DNA of 64,000 nt from Flavobacterium sp. 20NA77.7. GTDB lineage: Bacteria > Bacteroidota > Bacteroidia > Flavobacteriales > Flavobacteriaceae. Positions 43,493 to 52,420 of this stretch are shown in pieces; position 1 is the first letter of the stretch; each line of letters starts with the position of its first letter. The translations under genes were made by a program, and so were the position numbers. The stretch is taken from the NCBI RefSeq assembly GCF_031326205.1, contig NZ_CP133721.1:930001-994000 (forward strand), in the 5' to 3' direction. The notes beneath the pieces are model-generated. The model was not told where the DNA came from. It did not search any database and worked only from the letters and a program-made list of their open reading frames with translations.

Positions 43493-44254
43493 TTAATTTA
43501 TATGGATTACCAATCCTAATCCTCCTTGTCTGCCATTGTAAAAAGGAGTAATCATAGTTGTTGTTTTGGAATTAGATTTGAATATTTTTTCTGTAATGAA
43601 AGGATGTATCCAATAGGCCATTTTTGTACTTAAAATACCTATTCCAGCTCCCATAACAACATCTGAAAACCAGTGTCTTTGATTGTACATTCTGAAAAAA
43701 CCTGTAGCTGTAGCAACTGCATAGCCTGATATTCCATACCAAATATTAACATCCTTATATTCTTGATATAAAAATTCAGCTCCTGCAAAAGCATTTGCGG
43801 TATGACCTGAAGGAAAAGAGTTGTTAGCGCTTCCATCTGGACGTTCAATTTTTGTGACTGATTTTAAAGTTAAAACCGATGTTGAAAGGATTAAATAAGA
43901 CGTTGCCAAAATGATACTTCTGTCTTTAAACTTATTTTTTCCTTGAATTCCTATTAAATTTAATCCGTATACAGTTGCAGCAGGTGTATATTGAAAAAAA
44001 TCATCAATAGTTAATCGCTTGTCAATATGTTCAGCTAATTCTTCTTTCGTATCATAATTCAATGTTTTTAAATAATCACTTTCTAAAGATACTATACCAT
44101 ACGTAATAAATGCAGCGGGTACAACAAGCTGTTTATAATTAAATTTTAGATTTTTATCCTTTATAATTGTTAAGCTATCTTTTGATTTTAATACTTGCGA
44201 GAATATTAGTATTGGAGCTATAATCAAACCAATTAATATTGTTTTTTTATACAT
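43493..44254 (-). CDS. PAP2 family lipid phosphatase
   Basis: This 253-residue protein has a signal or anchor at the N-terminus (TILIGLIIAPILIFS) and the three acid phosphatase motifs: KSVTKIERPDGS (K-x6-RP type, near 127), NSFPSGHTANAF (PSGH, near 142) and NQRHWFSDVVMGAG (R-x-x-x-x-D with catalytic His, near 190). Several hydrophobic helices lie between. It likely removes phosphate from a membrane lipid such as phosphatidate or undecaprenyl diphosphate in the periplasm. It ends on the base after the pseudouridine synthase stop codon. Confidence 0.9.
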   Translation of the reverse strand: MYKKTILIGLIIAPILIFSQVLKSKDSLTIIKDKNLKFNYKQLVVPAAFITYGIVSLESDYLKTLNYDTKEELAEHIDKRLTIDDFFQYTPAATVYGLNLIGIQGKNKFKDRSIILATSYLILSTSVLTLKSVTKIERPDGSANNSFPSGHTANAFAGAEFLYQEYKDVNIWYGISGYAVATATGFFRMYNQRHWFSDVVMGAGIGILSTKMAYWIHPFITEKIFKSNSKTTTMITPFYNGRQGGLGLVIHIN

Positions 44255-44318
44255 ACTGATGGATTATTTTCTTTGCAAAGCAAGTTGTATTTGGGAGTTG
44301 TTTTTATATATTTCGTAG

Positions 44319-44326
44319 CAAAATTA
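44319..44326 (-). promoter_or_regulatory. -7 box of the PAP2 gene (TAATTTTG)
   Basis: The minus-strand TAATTTTG lies 64 bases before the ATG at 44254. Confidence 0.45.
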
Positions 44327-44421
44327 AGTATAAAAAAGAAATTCCTAAAAAATACTTTTTGATTTCGCTTTTTTTTTAATTATTCCTTAAATTGCATCAC
44401 TTTTTAAAGCAAAATCAGAAC

Positions 44422-47400
44422 ATGGAAAACGTACAACCCTACCAACCTAAAAACAAAGTTAGAATTGTAACCGCAGCTTCGTTATTTGACGGACATGATG
44501 CGGCAATCAATATCATGCGTAGAATTATTCAAGCAACAGGTGTTGAAGTAATTCATTTAGGACATGATAGAAGTGTAGAAGAAGTTGTAAATACGGCTAT
44601 TCAAGAAGATGCAAATGCAATTGCAATGACTTCTTATCAAGGAGGGCATAACGAATACTTTAAATATATGTATGATTTGCTTCAAGAAAAAGGAGCAGGG
44701 CATATCAAAATATTTGGTGGTGGTGGAGGTGTAATTCTTCCTTCAGAAATTGAAGAGTTGCATGCGTATGGTATAACCAAAATTTATTCTCCAGACGATG
44801 GCCGTGCTATGGGGTTACAAGGCATGATTAATGACTTGGTTCAGAAAGCTGACAGCCCCCTAACCCCCGAAGGGGGAATGGTAGGAGCAAATCCTAGTGA
44901 GAATCAAAAAAGATTAGAAGAAAAAAATGTAAATACAATTTCTCGTTTAATATCATTAGCCGAAAATTATCCAGATGATTTTCATAAGCTATTTCAAGCA
45001 CCCCTTTCGGGGGCGGGGGTGGCTTCAGTCCCAGTTTTGGGAATTACGGGAACAGGAGGTGCAGGAAAATCCTCTTTAGTGGATGAATTAGTACGTCGTT
45101 TCTTAATTGATTTCCCAGAAAAAACGATTGGTTTAATTTCAGTTGATCCATCAAAACGTAAAACAGGTGGTGCGTTATTAGGTGACAGAATACGTATGAA
45201 TGCGATTAATAACTCTCGCGTTTATATGCGTTCGTTAGCTACGCGTCAGTCTAATTTAGCATTATCGAAATATGTAGCAGAAGCCATTCAAGTGTTAAAA
45301 GCTGCTAAATATGATTTAATCATTCTAGAAACATCAGGAATTGGGCAATCGGACACAGAAATCCTTGATCATTCAGATGTTTCATTGTATGTAATGACAC
45401 CTGAATTTGGTGCTGCAACACAATTAGAGAAAATCGATATGTTAGATTTTGCGGATTTAGTAGCTTTGAATAAATTTGACAAACGAGGTGCTTTAGATGC
45501 CATTCGTGATGTAAAAAAACAATACCAACGCAATCATAATCTCTGGGATGTTGATGCAGATACCATGCCTGTTTTTGGAACTATAGCTTCACAATTTAAT
45601 GATCCAGGAATGAATACCTTATACAAGGCTATAATGGACAAAATCGTGGAAAAAACCGCTGGAAATTTAAAATCTACATTTGAAATTACGCGTGAAATGA
45701 GTGAGAAAATTTACGTAATTCCTCCTCACAGAACACGTTATTTATCTGAAATTGCAGAAAATAATAGAAAATACGACGAAACCGCTTTAACGCAAGTAGA
45801 AGTAGCTCAAAAATTATATGGTATTTTTAAAACTATTGAGTCGGTTAATGGTAATTTACCTCAAATTGACAAGGCTGGAATTATTGAAAGCTCTTTAAAA
45901 ATAAATGATACTAATGAAGATTTTTTAAGATTATTATTGAAAGAATTTGACCGAGTAAAAATGAATTTAGATCCTTACAATTGGGAAATTCTTTTGACTT
46001 GGGAAGAAAAAGTCAATAAATATAAAAATCCTGTATATTCGTTTAAAGTTCGTGATAAAGAAATTAAAATAGATACACATACTGAATCTCTTTCACATTC
46101 TCAAATTCCAAAAGTAGCATTGCCAAAATACCAAGCTTGGGGCGATATTTTAAAATGGAATTTACAAGAAAATGTTCCTGGGGAATTTCCTTTTGCATCA
46201 GGACTATATCCATTTAAACGTGAAGGTGAAGATCCAACGCGAATGTTTGCAGGAGAAGGAGGGCCAGAACGAACGAACCGTCGTTTTCATTATGTGTCTT
46301 TGGGAATGCCTGCAAAACGTCTATCAACAGCATTCGACTCGGTAACCCTTTACGGAAATGACCCAGACCATAGACCTGATATTTATGGTAAAATTGGAAA
46401 TGCTGGGGTTTCGATTTGTTGTTTAGATGACGCAAAAAAATTATACTCAGGTTTCGATTTGAGTCACCAAGCCACTTCAGTTTCTATGACAATTAATGGT
46501 CCAGCACCAATGTTGTTAGGTTTCTTCATGAATGCAGCAATTGATCAAAATTGTGAAAAATATATCAAAGAAAACGGTTTAGAATACGAAGTTGAGAAAA
46601 AGAAAATAGAATTGTATGATAAACAAGGCTTAGAGCGTCCAAGATATAATGGTGAATTGCCTGAAGGAAATAATGGATTAGGGCTGTTATTATTAGGTGT
46701 AACTGGTGATCAAGTTTTACCAGCCGACGTATATACAAAAATAAAAGCTGAAACGTTAGCACAAGTTCGTGGCACCGTTCAAGCGGATATTTTAAAAGAA
46801 GATCAAGCACAAAACACCTGTATTTTCTCTACCGAGTTCGCTTTGCGTTTGATGGGTGATGTACAAGAATATTTTATTAAGCAAAATGTACGTAACTTCT
46901 ATTCCGTATCGATTTCTGGTTATCATATAGCAGAAGCAGGAGCAAATCCAATCACTCAATTAGCATTTACCTTGGCTAATGGTTTCACTTATGTGGAATA
47001 TTATTTGAGTAGAGGAATGAATATCAATGATTTTGGTCCGAATTTATCGTTCTTCTTTTCAAACGGAATTGACCCTGAATATGCGGTTATTGGTCGTGTA
47101 GCACGAAAAATTTGGGCAAAAGCCATGAAAAATAAATATGGAGCTAATGAAAGAGCACAAATGTTGAAATACCATATTCAAACTTCAGGACGTTCATTAC
47201 ATGCACAAGAAATTGATTTCAACGATATTCGTACGACTTTACAAGCTTTATATGCCATTTACGACAACTGTAATTCTTTACATACCAATGCGTATGACGA
47301 GGCTATTACTACACCTACAGAAGAATCTGTGCGTCGTGCTATGGCTATTCAGCTAATTATCAATAAAGAATTAGGATTAGCTAAAAATGAAAACCCAATA

Positions 47401-47868
47401 CAAGGTTCGTTTATTATTGAAGAATTAACGGATTTAGTTGAGCAAGCCGTTTTAGCTGAATTTGATAGAATTACAGAAAGAGGAGGGGTATTAGGTGCTA
47501 TGGAAACCATGTATCAACGTTCTAAAATTCAAGAAGAATCATTGTATTATGAAACATTAAAACATACGGGCGAATTTCCTATAATTGGTGTAAATACATT
47601 TTTGAGTTCGAAAGGTTCGCCAACGATTGTTCCTGCTGAAGTAATACGTGCAACGGAAGAAGAAAAACAATTTCAAATTCAAACGTTAACGAATTTACAC
47701 AAGACAAAAGTAACAGAAATTACTCAACATATAGAGGCAATACAAAGCGCTGCTATTGCAAATCAAAATATTTTTGAAAAATTGATGGATGCCGCTAAAG
47801 TATGTTCATTAGGACAAATTACGAGTGCATTATTTGAAGTGGGAGGGCAATACCGACGCAATATGTAG
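44422..47868 (+). CDS. icmF: Fused acyl-CoA mutase (IcmF type: B12 domain, GTPase, mutase)
   Basis: The 1148-residue protein has the IcmF order of parts. Residues about 8-140 bind adenosylcobalamin ([16 protein letters not shown] with the His ligand, [24 protein letters not shown]). About 200-440 form a MeaB-like G-domain ([43 protein letters not shown]). The rest is the mutase barrel ([54 protein letters not shown]). IcmF interconverts isobutyryl- and butyryl-CoA or related pairs. Two in-frame REP-like insertions flank a helix at residues 143-157 and 193-204. The ATG at 44422 matches family N-termini; a TTG at 44392 is an unlikely start. Confidence 0.94.
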   Translation: MENVQPYQPKNKVRIVTAASLFDGHDAAINIMRRIIQATGVEVIHLGHDRSVEEVVNTAIQEDANAIAMTSYQGGHNEYFKYMYDLLQEKGAGHIKIFGGGGGVILPSEIEELHAYGITKIYSPDDGRAMGLQGMINDLVQKADSPLTPEGGMVGANPSENQKRLEEKNVNTISRLISLAENYPDDFHKLFQAPLSGAGVASVPVLGITGTGGAGKSSLVDELVRRFLIDFPEKTIGLISVDPSKRKTGGALLGDRIRMNAINNSRVYMRSLATRQSNLALSKYVAEAIQVLKAAKYDLIILETSGIGQSDTEILDHSDVSLYVMTPEFGAATQLEKIDMLDFADLVALNKFDKRGALDAIRDVKKQYQRNHNLWDVDADTMPVFGTIASQFNDPGMNTLYKAIMDKIVEKTAGNLKSTFEITREMSEKIYVIPPHRTRYLSEIAENNRKYDETALTQVEVAQKLYGIFKTIESVNGNLPQIDKAGIIESSLKINDTNEDFLRLLLKEFDRVKMNLDPYNWEILLTWEEKVNKYKNPVYSFKVRDKEIKIDTHTESLSHSQIPKVALPKYQAWGDILKWNLQENVPGEFPFASGLYPFKREGEDPTRMFAGEGGPERTNRRFHYVSLGMPAKRLSTAFDSVTLYGNDPDHRPDIYGKIGNAGVSICCLDDAKKLYSGFDLSHQATSVSMTINGPAPMLLGFFMNAAIDQNCEKYIKENGLEYEVEKKKIELYDKQGLERPRYNGELPEGNNGLGLLLLGVTGDQVLPADVYTKIKAETLAQVRGTVQADILKEDQAQNTCIFSTEFALRLMGDVQEYFIKQNVRNFYSVSISGYHIAEAGANPITQLAFTLANGFTYVEYYLSRGMNINDFGPNLSFFFSNGIDPEYAVIGRVARKIWAKAMKNKYGANERAQMLKYHIQTSGRSLHAQEIDFNDIRTTLQALYAIYDNCNSLHTNAYDEAITTPTEESVRRAMAIQLIINKELGLAKNENPIQGSFIIEELTDLVEQAVLAEFDRITERGGVLGAMETMYQRSKIQEESLYYETLKHTGEFPIIGVNTFLSSKGSPTIVPAEVIRATEEEKQFQIQTLTNLHKTKVTEITQHIEAIQSAAIANQNIFEKLMDAAKVCSLGQITSALFEVGGQYRRNM
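44851..45033. repeat. Pair of inverted GC-rich REP-like hairpins inside the icmF coding sequence
   Basis: Copy 1 is at 44851-44880 (AGCCCCCTAACCCCCGAAGG, with stem CCCCC 44864-44868 and GGGGG 44872-44876). Copy 2 is at 45000-45033 in the opposite direction; its reverse complement reads AGCCACCCCCGCCCCCGAAA. The 120 bases between them code for a conserved linker helix ([13 protein letters not shown]). Both copies keep the frame. Their GC-richness is far from that of the gene. Confidence 0.7.
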
Positions 47869-47873
47869 TATTC

Positions 47874-48965
47874 TTATTTGTTTTTATACAAATCTAAAAG
47901 TGTAATTGCACCTACAAAAGGTGAAATTTCGTGTTGCGCCACTTTGTGTTTGATTTCTTCCAGATGAGTGGCAACGTTTGGATGCTGATAAAATTGGCCT
48001 TTTAATTGCTCATTTATTGTTTCAAGCATCCAATATTGGTTTTGTTCTTCGCGTTTGTGATTAAAAAAATGGTTGCTTTTTGTGTAAGTGATATACTCCA
48101 TTATGAGTTGCCAAATTTCAGAAATTCCGTCTTTTGTTAATGCGCTACAAGTTGTAACTTGAGGTTGCCACCCCGATGGTTTTGGTGGAAAAAAATGTAA
48201 AGCACGATTAAATTCGACTTTAGCTAAAAATGCTTTTTTTACATTGTCACCATCAGCTTTATTAATAACTACCGCATCTGCCATTTCCATGATGCCTCGT
48301 TTAATTCCTTGTAATTCATCACCCGCTCCTGCAATTTTTAATAAAAGGAAGAAATCTACCATACTATGAACAGCTGTTTCACTTTGGCCTACACCTACGG
48401 TTTCAATAATTATAGTGTCAAAACCACAGGCTTCACACAAAATTATTGCCTCTCTAGTTTTTCTTGCTACACCACCTAAACTAGCACCAGAAGCACTCGG
48501 TCTAATAAAGGCATGTTCATCTTTAACTAATTCTTCCATGCGTGTTTTATCGCCTAGTATACTTCCATGAGAAACTGAACTACTTGGGTCGATGGCTAAA
48601 ATTGCAACTTTTTTTCCTAATGAGGTTAAGTGTTTGCCAAAAGCTTCAATAAAAGTGCTTTTTCCTACGCCAGGTACGCCAGTAATTCCTATACGGATAG
48701 ACTGATTTGCATAAGGCAAGCAACCTTTTATGACTTCATTTGCTTTAGGTAAATGTTCTGGATTTGTACTTTCAATTAAAGTAATCGCTCGGCTCAAAGC
48801 TACTTTATCACCTGCAAGAATTTTTGCAATTAATTCGCTTTCAGACAGCTTGTGTTTCCTGCGTTCTTGAATTTCTTTGGCAACTTTATTACTCAAAAAA
48901 TCAGTAGCAGAAACACCTGCTACTTCATTTAATGCCGATATGTTTTTTTTTGGTGCCAAAAACAA
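47874..48965 (-). CDS. meaB: Methylmalonyl-CoA mutase-associated GTPase MeaB
   Basis: This 363-residue G3E-family GTPase protects and reloads B12-dependent mutases. It has RIGITGVPGVGKSTFIEAFG (P-loop, near 93), ILAIDPSSSVSHGSILGDKTRME (near 121), IIIETVGVGQSETAVHSMVD (near 185), LLKIAGAGDELQGIKRGIMEMAD and VVINKADGDN (near 236). It converges with icmF, ending 5 bases away. IcmF already carries its own GTPase domain, so this one probably serves a separate methylmalonyl-CoA mutase that is not in the window. Confidence 0.94.
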   Translation of the reverse strand: MFLAPKKNISALNEVAGVSATDFLSNKVAKEIQERRKHKLSESELIAKILAGDKVALSRAITLIESTNPEHLPKANEVIKGCLPYANQSIRIGITGVPGVGKSTFIEAFGKHLTSLGKKVAILAIDPSSSVSHGSILGDKTRMEELVKDEHAFIRPSASGASLGGVARKTREAIILCEACGFDTIIIETVGVGQSETAVHSMVDFFLLLKIAGAGDELQGIKRGIMEMADAVVINKADGDNVKKAFLAKVEFNRALHFFPPKPSGWQPQVTTCSALTKDGISEIWQLIMEYITYTKSNHFFNHKREEQNQYWMLETINEQLKGQFYQHPNVATHLEEIKHKVAQHEISPFVGAITLLDLYKNK

Positions 48966-48971
48966 ATATTT

Positions 48972-49003
48972 TTGTAAAAATAGTAATTTATTATTTACTT
49001 TTG
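48972..49003 (+). promoter_or_regulatory. Promoter of the FAD-linked oxidase gene (TTG-N21-TACTTTTG)
   Basis: TTG at 48972-48974 and TACTTTTG at 48996-49003 are spaced 21 bases. The ATG at 49067 is 63 bases downstream. Confidence 0.6.
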
Positions 49004-49066
49004 AACTTATTCCTGTATTTGGTTTTTTAATTAATTGAATGCGTTTCAGGACTTATTATGTGATTT

Positions 49067-50467
49067 ATGATTAATACAAACACCTTACTATTACAAAACT
49101 TACAACAAATTGTTGGTCATGAATTTGTTTTTTATGATACCGATACGTTACTTCAATACGGTCATGATGAAACGGAAGATTATTCCTTTCCACCAAATTT
49201 TTTAGTGAAACCGAGAACTACACAAGAAATTGCTGCCATTGTAAAATTGGCAAATGAATATGCTATTCCGCTTGTGCCCATTGGTGGACAAACAGGGTTG
49301 AGTGGAGGAGCTTTAGCAATTCATGGAGGTATTGGTTTGTCTATGGAACGATTAAATAAAATTCTTCATGTAGATGAAAATAATTTACAAGTTACAACTG
49401 AACCTGCTGTCATTACTCAAGTGCTTCGAGACGCAGTTGCAGAAAAAGGATTGTTTTATCCTGTAGATCCAAGTAGTATGGGAAGTTGTTTTATTGGAGG
49501 AAATATCGCTGAAAATTCGGGAGGAGCAAGAGCGGTTAAATATGGTGTTACAAAAGATTATGTACTTAATTTAGAAGTTGTTTTGCCTACGGGTGAAATT
49601 ATTTGGACAGGAGCCAATACATTAAAAAATTCAACGGGTTATAATTTAACTCAATTAATGGTAGGGAGTGAAGGTACGTTGGGTATAGTTACCAAAATAG
49701 TATTGAAGCTTTTACCTTTAAATAAGTATAACATGTTATTATTAGTCCCTTTTTATAAAGCAGAAGAAGCTTGTGAGGCTGTATCGGCTATATTTAGAGC
49801 GGGTATTGTGCCGAGTGCTTTAGAATTTATGGAACGCGATGCAATTGATTGGGCAGTAAAATATATTGAGGGAATAAGTATTGTTATTCAACCTGAACAT
49901 CAAGCGCATTTGCTTATAGAAGTAGATGGAAATTATCCAGAGATATTAATGCTTGAGGCTGAAAAAATACTTGAAGTAGTTGAACAATTTTCTATCGACG
50001 AGGTGTTGTTTGCTGATACCGAAGAACAAAAAAATGCCATATGGAAAATGCGAAGAGGTGTCGCTGAGGCTGTTAAAGCAAATTCTATATATAAAGAAGA
50101 AGACACTGTTGTACCTAGATATGAATTGCCTAAATTATTGAAAGGTATAAAAAAAATTGGTGCAAAATATGGCTTTCAATCTGTGTGTTATGGACATGCA
50201 GGAGATGGAAATTTACATGTAAATATTATTAAAGGAACACTTTCAGATACTGCTTGGCAAAATGAAGTACCGAAAGGAATTAAAGAAATTTTTGAATTGA
50301 CCGTAGCTTTAAAAGGTACAATTTCTGGCGAACATGGGATTGGGTATGTACAAAAAAACTACTTACCCATAGCTATGCAACCTAAACAAATAGATGTTTT
50401 AAGAAATATTAAAAAAGTATTTGATCCCAAAAACATTTTAAATCCAGGTAAAATTTTACCAGACTAA
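49067..50467 (+). CDS. FAD-binding oxidase, GlcD/D-lactate dehydrogenase-like
   Basis: This 466-residue protein is a vanillyl-alcohol-oxidase-family flavoprotein. The FAD-binding domain has PRTTQEIAAIVKLAN (near 47), PLVPIGGQTGLSGGALA (near 68), VDPSSMGSCFIGGNIAENSGG (near 135) and LMVGSEGTLGIVTKIVLKL (near 203). The FAD-oxidase C-terminal domain ends with YGHAGDGNLHVNII (metal or substrate His, near 371), SGEHGIGYVQKNYL (near 425) and FDPKNILNPGKIL. It oxidises a 2-hydroxy acid such as glycolate or D-lactate. No GlcE/GlcF partner lies nearby, so it may act alone. Confidence 0.9.
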   Translation: MINTNTLLLQNLQQIVGHEFVFYDTDTLLQYGHDETEDYSFPPNFLVKPRTTQEIAAIVKLANEYAIPLVPIGGQTGLSGGALAIHGGIGLSMERLNKILHVDENNLQVTTEPAVITQVLRDAVAEKGLFYPVDPSSMGSCFIGGNIAENSGGARAVKYGVTKDYVLNLEVVLPTGEIIWTGANTLKNSTGYNLTQLMVGSEGTLGIVTKIVLKLLPLNKYNMLLLVPFYKAEEACEAVSAIFRAGIVPSALEFMERDAIDWAVKYIEGISIVIQPEHQAHLLIEVDGNYPEILMLEAEKILEVVEQFSIDEVLFADTEEQKNAIWKMRRGVAEAVKANSIYKEEDTVVPRYELPKLLKGIKKIGAKYGFQSVCYGHAGDGNLHVNIIKGTLSDTAWQNEVPKGIKEIFELTVALKGTISGEHGIGYVQKNYLPIAMQPKQIDVLRNIKKVFDPKNILNPGKILPD

Positions 50468-50471
50468 AAAA

Positions 50472-50496
50472 AAATGATTCCCAAAAGGAATCATTT
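50472..50496. terminator. Bidirectional terminator after the FAD-linked oxidase gene
   Basis: AAATGATTCC (50472-50481) pairs with GGAATCATTT (50487-50496) over CAAAA, with A-runs and T-runs on either side. It serves both convergent genes. Confidence 0.88.
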
Positions 50497-50501
50497 TTTT
50501 T

Positions 50502-51074
50502 TTAATTTAAGCCAAGTTGTTTTATAATATCTTCACTTAATAACATACTCAACATGGCTTTATCCTTTTCTAAGGTAATGAATTTCCATATGTTTTTTGT
50601 TGAATCATCTGCAACAGCCAAAACATCAACACGCAAAGTAGCATAAAATGATTTTGTTTTGTCATCATACGTCACATCTGATGCACCTGTGTTTTCTTTT
50701 AACATATCTACAATCATCTCTTCTGAACCTGCAATGTCAGTTTTAAATGATAACTTCATTTTATTATTATGACTAAACTTGCAAAATACTTGCTTGTCAA
50801 TTTTTTTTATTTCCCCAAAACTAAATTTTGGATCAATTTTTTCTAATTTGATACTCATTTGATCATTTTCAAACATATTTGTCATCATTTCCAGCATTTG
50901 GTCTTTTGATGCTATGTCGAATACTTTAGGATAGGTAAAATCCATCATTTTTTCAAAATCTAATGATATCGAATAATCTAACATTTTTTGAGATTCAGAT
51001 TTTAATGATGCTAAGTCTTGAGCAAAACCAATAATACTTAATAAAGTAATTAATAATGTAAATTTAAATTTCAT
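50502..51074 (-). CDS. Hypothetical secreted protein
   Basis: I do not recognise a named family. The 190-residue protein has a signal peptide (MKFKFTLLITLLSIIGFAQ) and a mature part that starts with a helix LASLKSESQKMLDYSISLDFEKMMDFTYPKVFD, followed by mixed strands (IKKIDKQVFCKFSHNNKMKLSF, SFYATLRVDVLAVAD). The size and layout resemble small NTF2-like or DUF-type periplasmic proteins of Bacteroidetes, but that is a guess. It stands alone on the minus strand between a terminator and a 104-base gap. Confidence 0.65.
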   Translation of the reverse strand: MKFKFTLLITLLSIIGFAQDLASLKSESQKMLDYSISLDFEKMMDFTYPKVFDIASKDQMLEMMTNMFENDQMSIKLEKIDPKFSFGEIKKIDKQVFCKFSHNNKMKLSFKTDIAGSEEMIVDMLKENTGASDVTYDDKTKSFYATLRVDVLAVADDSTKNIWKFITLEKDKAMLSMLLSEDIIKQLGLN

Positions 51075-51178
51075 GGGTAAAAAAATTAAGTTAGTATTTG
51101 ACTTATTCTAGATTTTGCATCAAAATTGTAGATGAAAAAAAGAAAAACCAGATAAATATTTTGTGAATATACAATAAT

Positions 51179-51565
51179 TTATTTTTTTAGCAAAGTAGCG
51201 TCAGCATTTTTAAAAGTAGGAGGTAAATGATTGATATTTGCTATTCTTTTTTTATTTAACTTTAAAACAATATCATGTTCTATAGTAAATAATAATGCCG
51301 ACATGAATGGATTATTCATATAAGGAACAAGTTCGTTTTCTAAAGTATCAAGAGGCATTATCTTTTCAATTTCTTGTAAACCTTCATTATAAATTTTAAA
51401 AATAACAGAAGCTTGTAGTGTTTGGTCAATAATTTTTGTACGTACAAAAATGTTTTGTAGTTCGGGTTTACCTATTGTTTTAGCTAACGTTAATTTGGCA
51501 AACGTTTTATTTTTAATACTTTCTTGTACTAAAGAAAAAAAGTGTGAATAGGTGTCCGTGTTCAT
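51179..51565 (-). CDS. Hypothetical cytoplasmic protein
   Basis: This 128-residue protein has no signal or membrane segment and no motif I know. It opens MNTDTYSHFFSLVQESIKNKTFAKLTLAKTIGKPELQNIF and later has KIMPLDTLENELVPYMN and DIVLKLNKKRIANINH. The early part recalls class I SAM-methyltransferase partner proteins in Bacteroidetes, but I cannot support that. Neighbouring genes are on the same strand, 36 bases from the DUF3784-like gene, so an operon is possible. Confidence 0.55.
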   Translation of the reverse strand: MNTDTYSHFFSLVQESIKNKTFAKLTLAKTIGKPELQNIFVRTKIIDQTLQASVIFKIYNEGLQEIEKIMPLDTLENELVPYMNNPFMSALLFTIEHDIVLKLNKKRIANINHLPPTFKNADATLLKK

Positions 51566-51601
51566 GTTAAGTTTAAAGTAAAGGTAATGGAATTCAATGC
51601 A

Positions 51602-52330
51602 CTAAGGTAATGCTTTTTTCAATGTTTGGTATAGTATTCGATTAGATTTCGTTTTTGCTGAATAATATATTTTTTCGTGATCTTTTGTTTCTATCAAAAG
51701 AATAGGTTTTTGATTGGAATTAAGCAAAAGTTTTACTTTTTCCCCTATTTGGGTTCTGAAATATCCCTTTTTTACCGTCTCAAGTGCAAAACCATTTGTT
51801 TTATGTGCCATTGGAGGTAATTCATTTACCAAGTATACTGCAAGAATATCTTGTTTTTGAAGTGTTGCACCATATGAACCTGTTAGTTCTATTTTTGTTG
51901 CACTAGTATGTAGTTCATTTTCTTTTAACGTTTCTTGAAAGCCATATAGAATACCAATAATTAAAGCTAATAAGCCCGTCATTACCGCATATAGTAGTAT
52001 TCTTTGTTTAGTAGAGGTTGAATGTGAATATTTTTTATTACTTATCCAAATAAAATACGTATAAGCTAAAATAGGATAAATTCCCATAAATAATCCGCTA
52101 ATATCTGCATCTATGAAATAATAAATAACTAAACCAATACTACATAATGAGGTGCCTAAAAAAATATGGAATTTTTTGAAAAAAGGAATATAACCCCTAA
52201 TATCAAATTGTTTTCTTTCTTCTTCAGACATCGTGTTGTAACCAGATAATAAATAGGAAGCATTTTCTTCTGTTACCAAGAATCCAATACCTGTAAGTAG
52301 TATACTAATGAATAGAATAGGGAAGAGCAT
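51602..52330 (-). CDS. DUF3784-like membrane protein
   Basis: The 242-residue protein starts with a membrane helix followed by YLLSGYNTMSEEERKQFDIRGYIPFFKKF, the typical DUF3784 block, and two or three more helices (residues about 57-75, 80-95, 112-132). The C-terminal 100 residues are soluble and mostly strand (ATKIELTGSYGATLQKQDILAVYLV, ending ILYQTLKKALP), resembling a PH-like domain. Function unknown. It lies downstream of secA on the same strand but behind a hairpin, so it is probably a separate unit. Confidence 0.72.
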   Translation of the reverse strand: MLFPILFISILLTGIGFLVTEENASYLLSGYNTMSEEERKQFDIRGYIPFFKKFHIFLGTSLCSIGLVIYYFIDADISGLFMGIYPILAYTYFIWISNKKYSHSTSTKQRILLYAVMTGLLALIIGILYGFQETLKENELHTSATKIELTGSYGATLQKQDILAVYLVNELPPMAHKTNGFALETVKKGYFRTQIGEKVKLLLNSNQKPILLIETKDHEKIYYSAKTKSNRILYQTLKKALP

Positions 52331-52376
52331 GATTAATTTATTTTAGAATATTAAATTAGTAAATATCTGAAAATTA

Positions 52377-52406
52377 AAAATCCCCAACGAATATGTTGAG
52401 GATTTT
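52377..52406 (-). terminator. Terminator after secA
   Basis: AAAATCC-x-CAAC pairs with GTTG-x-GGATTTT, with one mismatch; a T-run follows on the minus strand. Confidence 0.7.
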
Positions 52407-52420
52407 AATATTTGGAATTT

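Noticed and set aside
44392..44421. TTG start for icmF giving 10 extra residues
   Set aside because: The extra [10 protein letters not shown] is unlike family N-termini, and the ATG at 44422 gives the usual start before the B12 domain.
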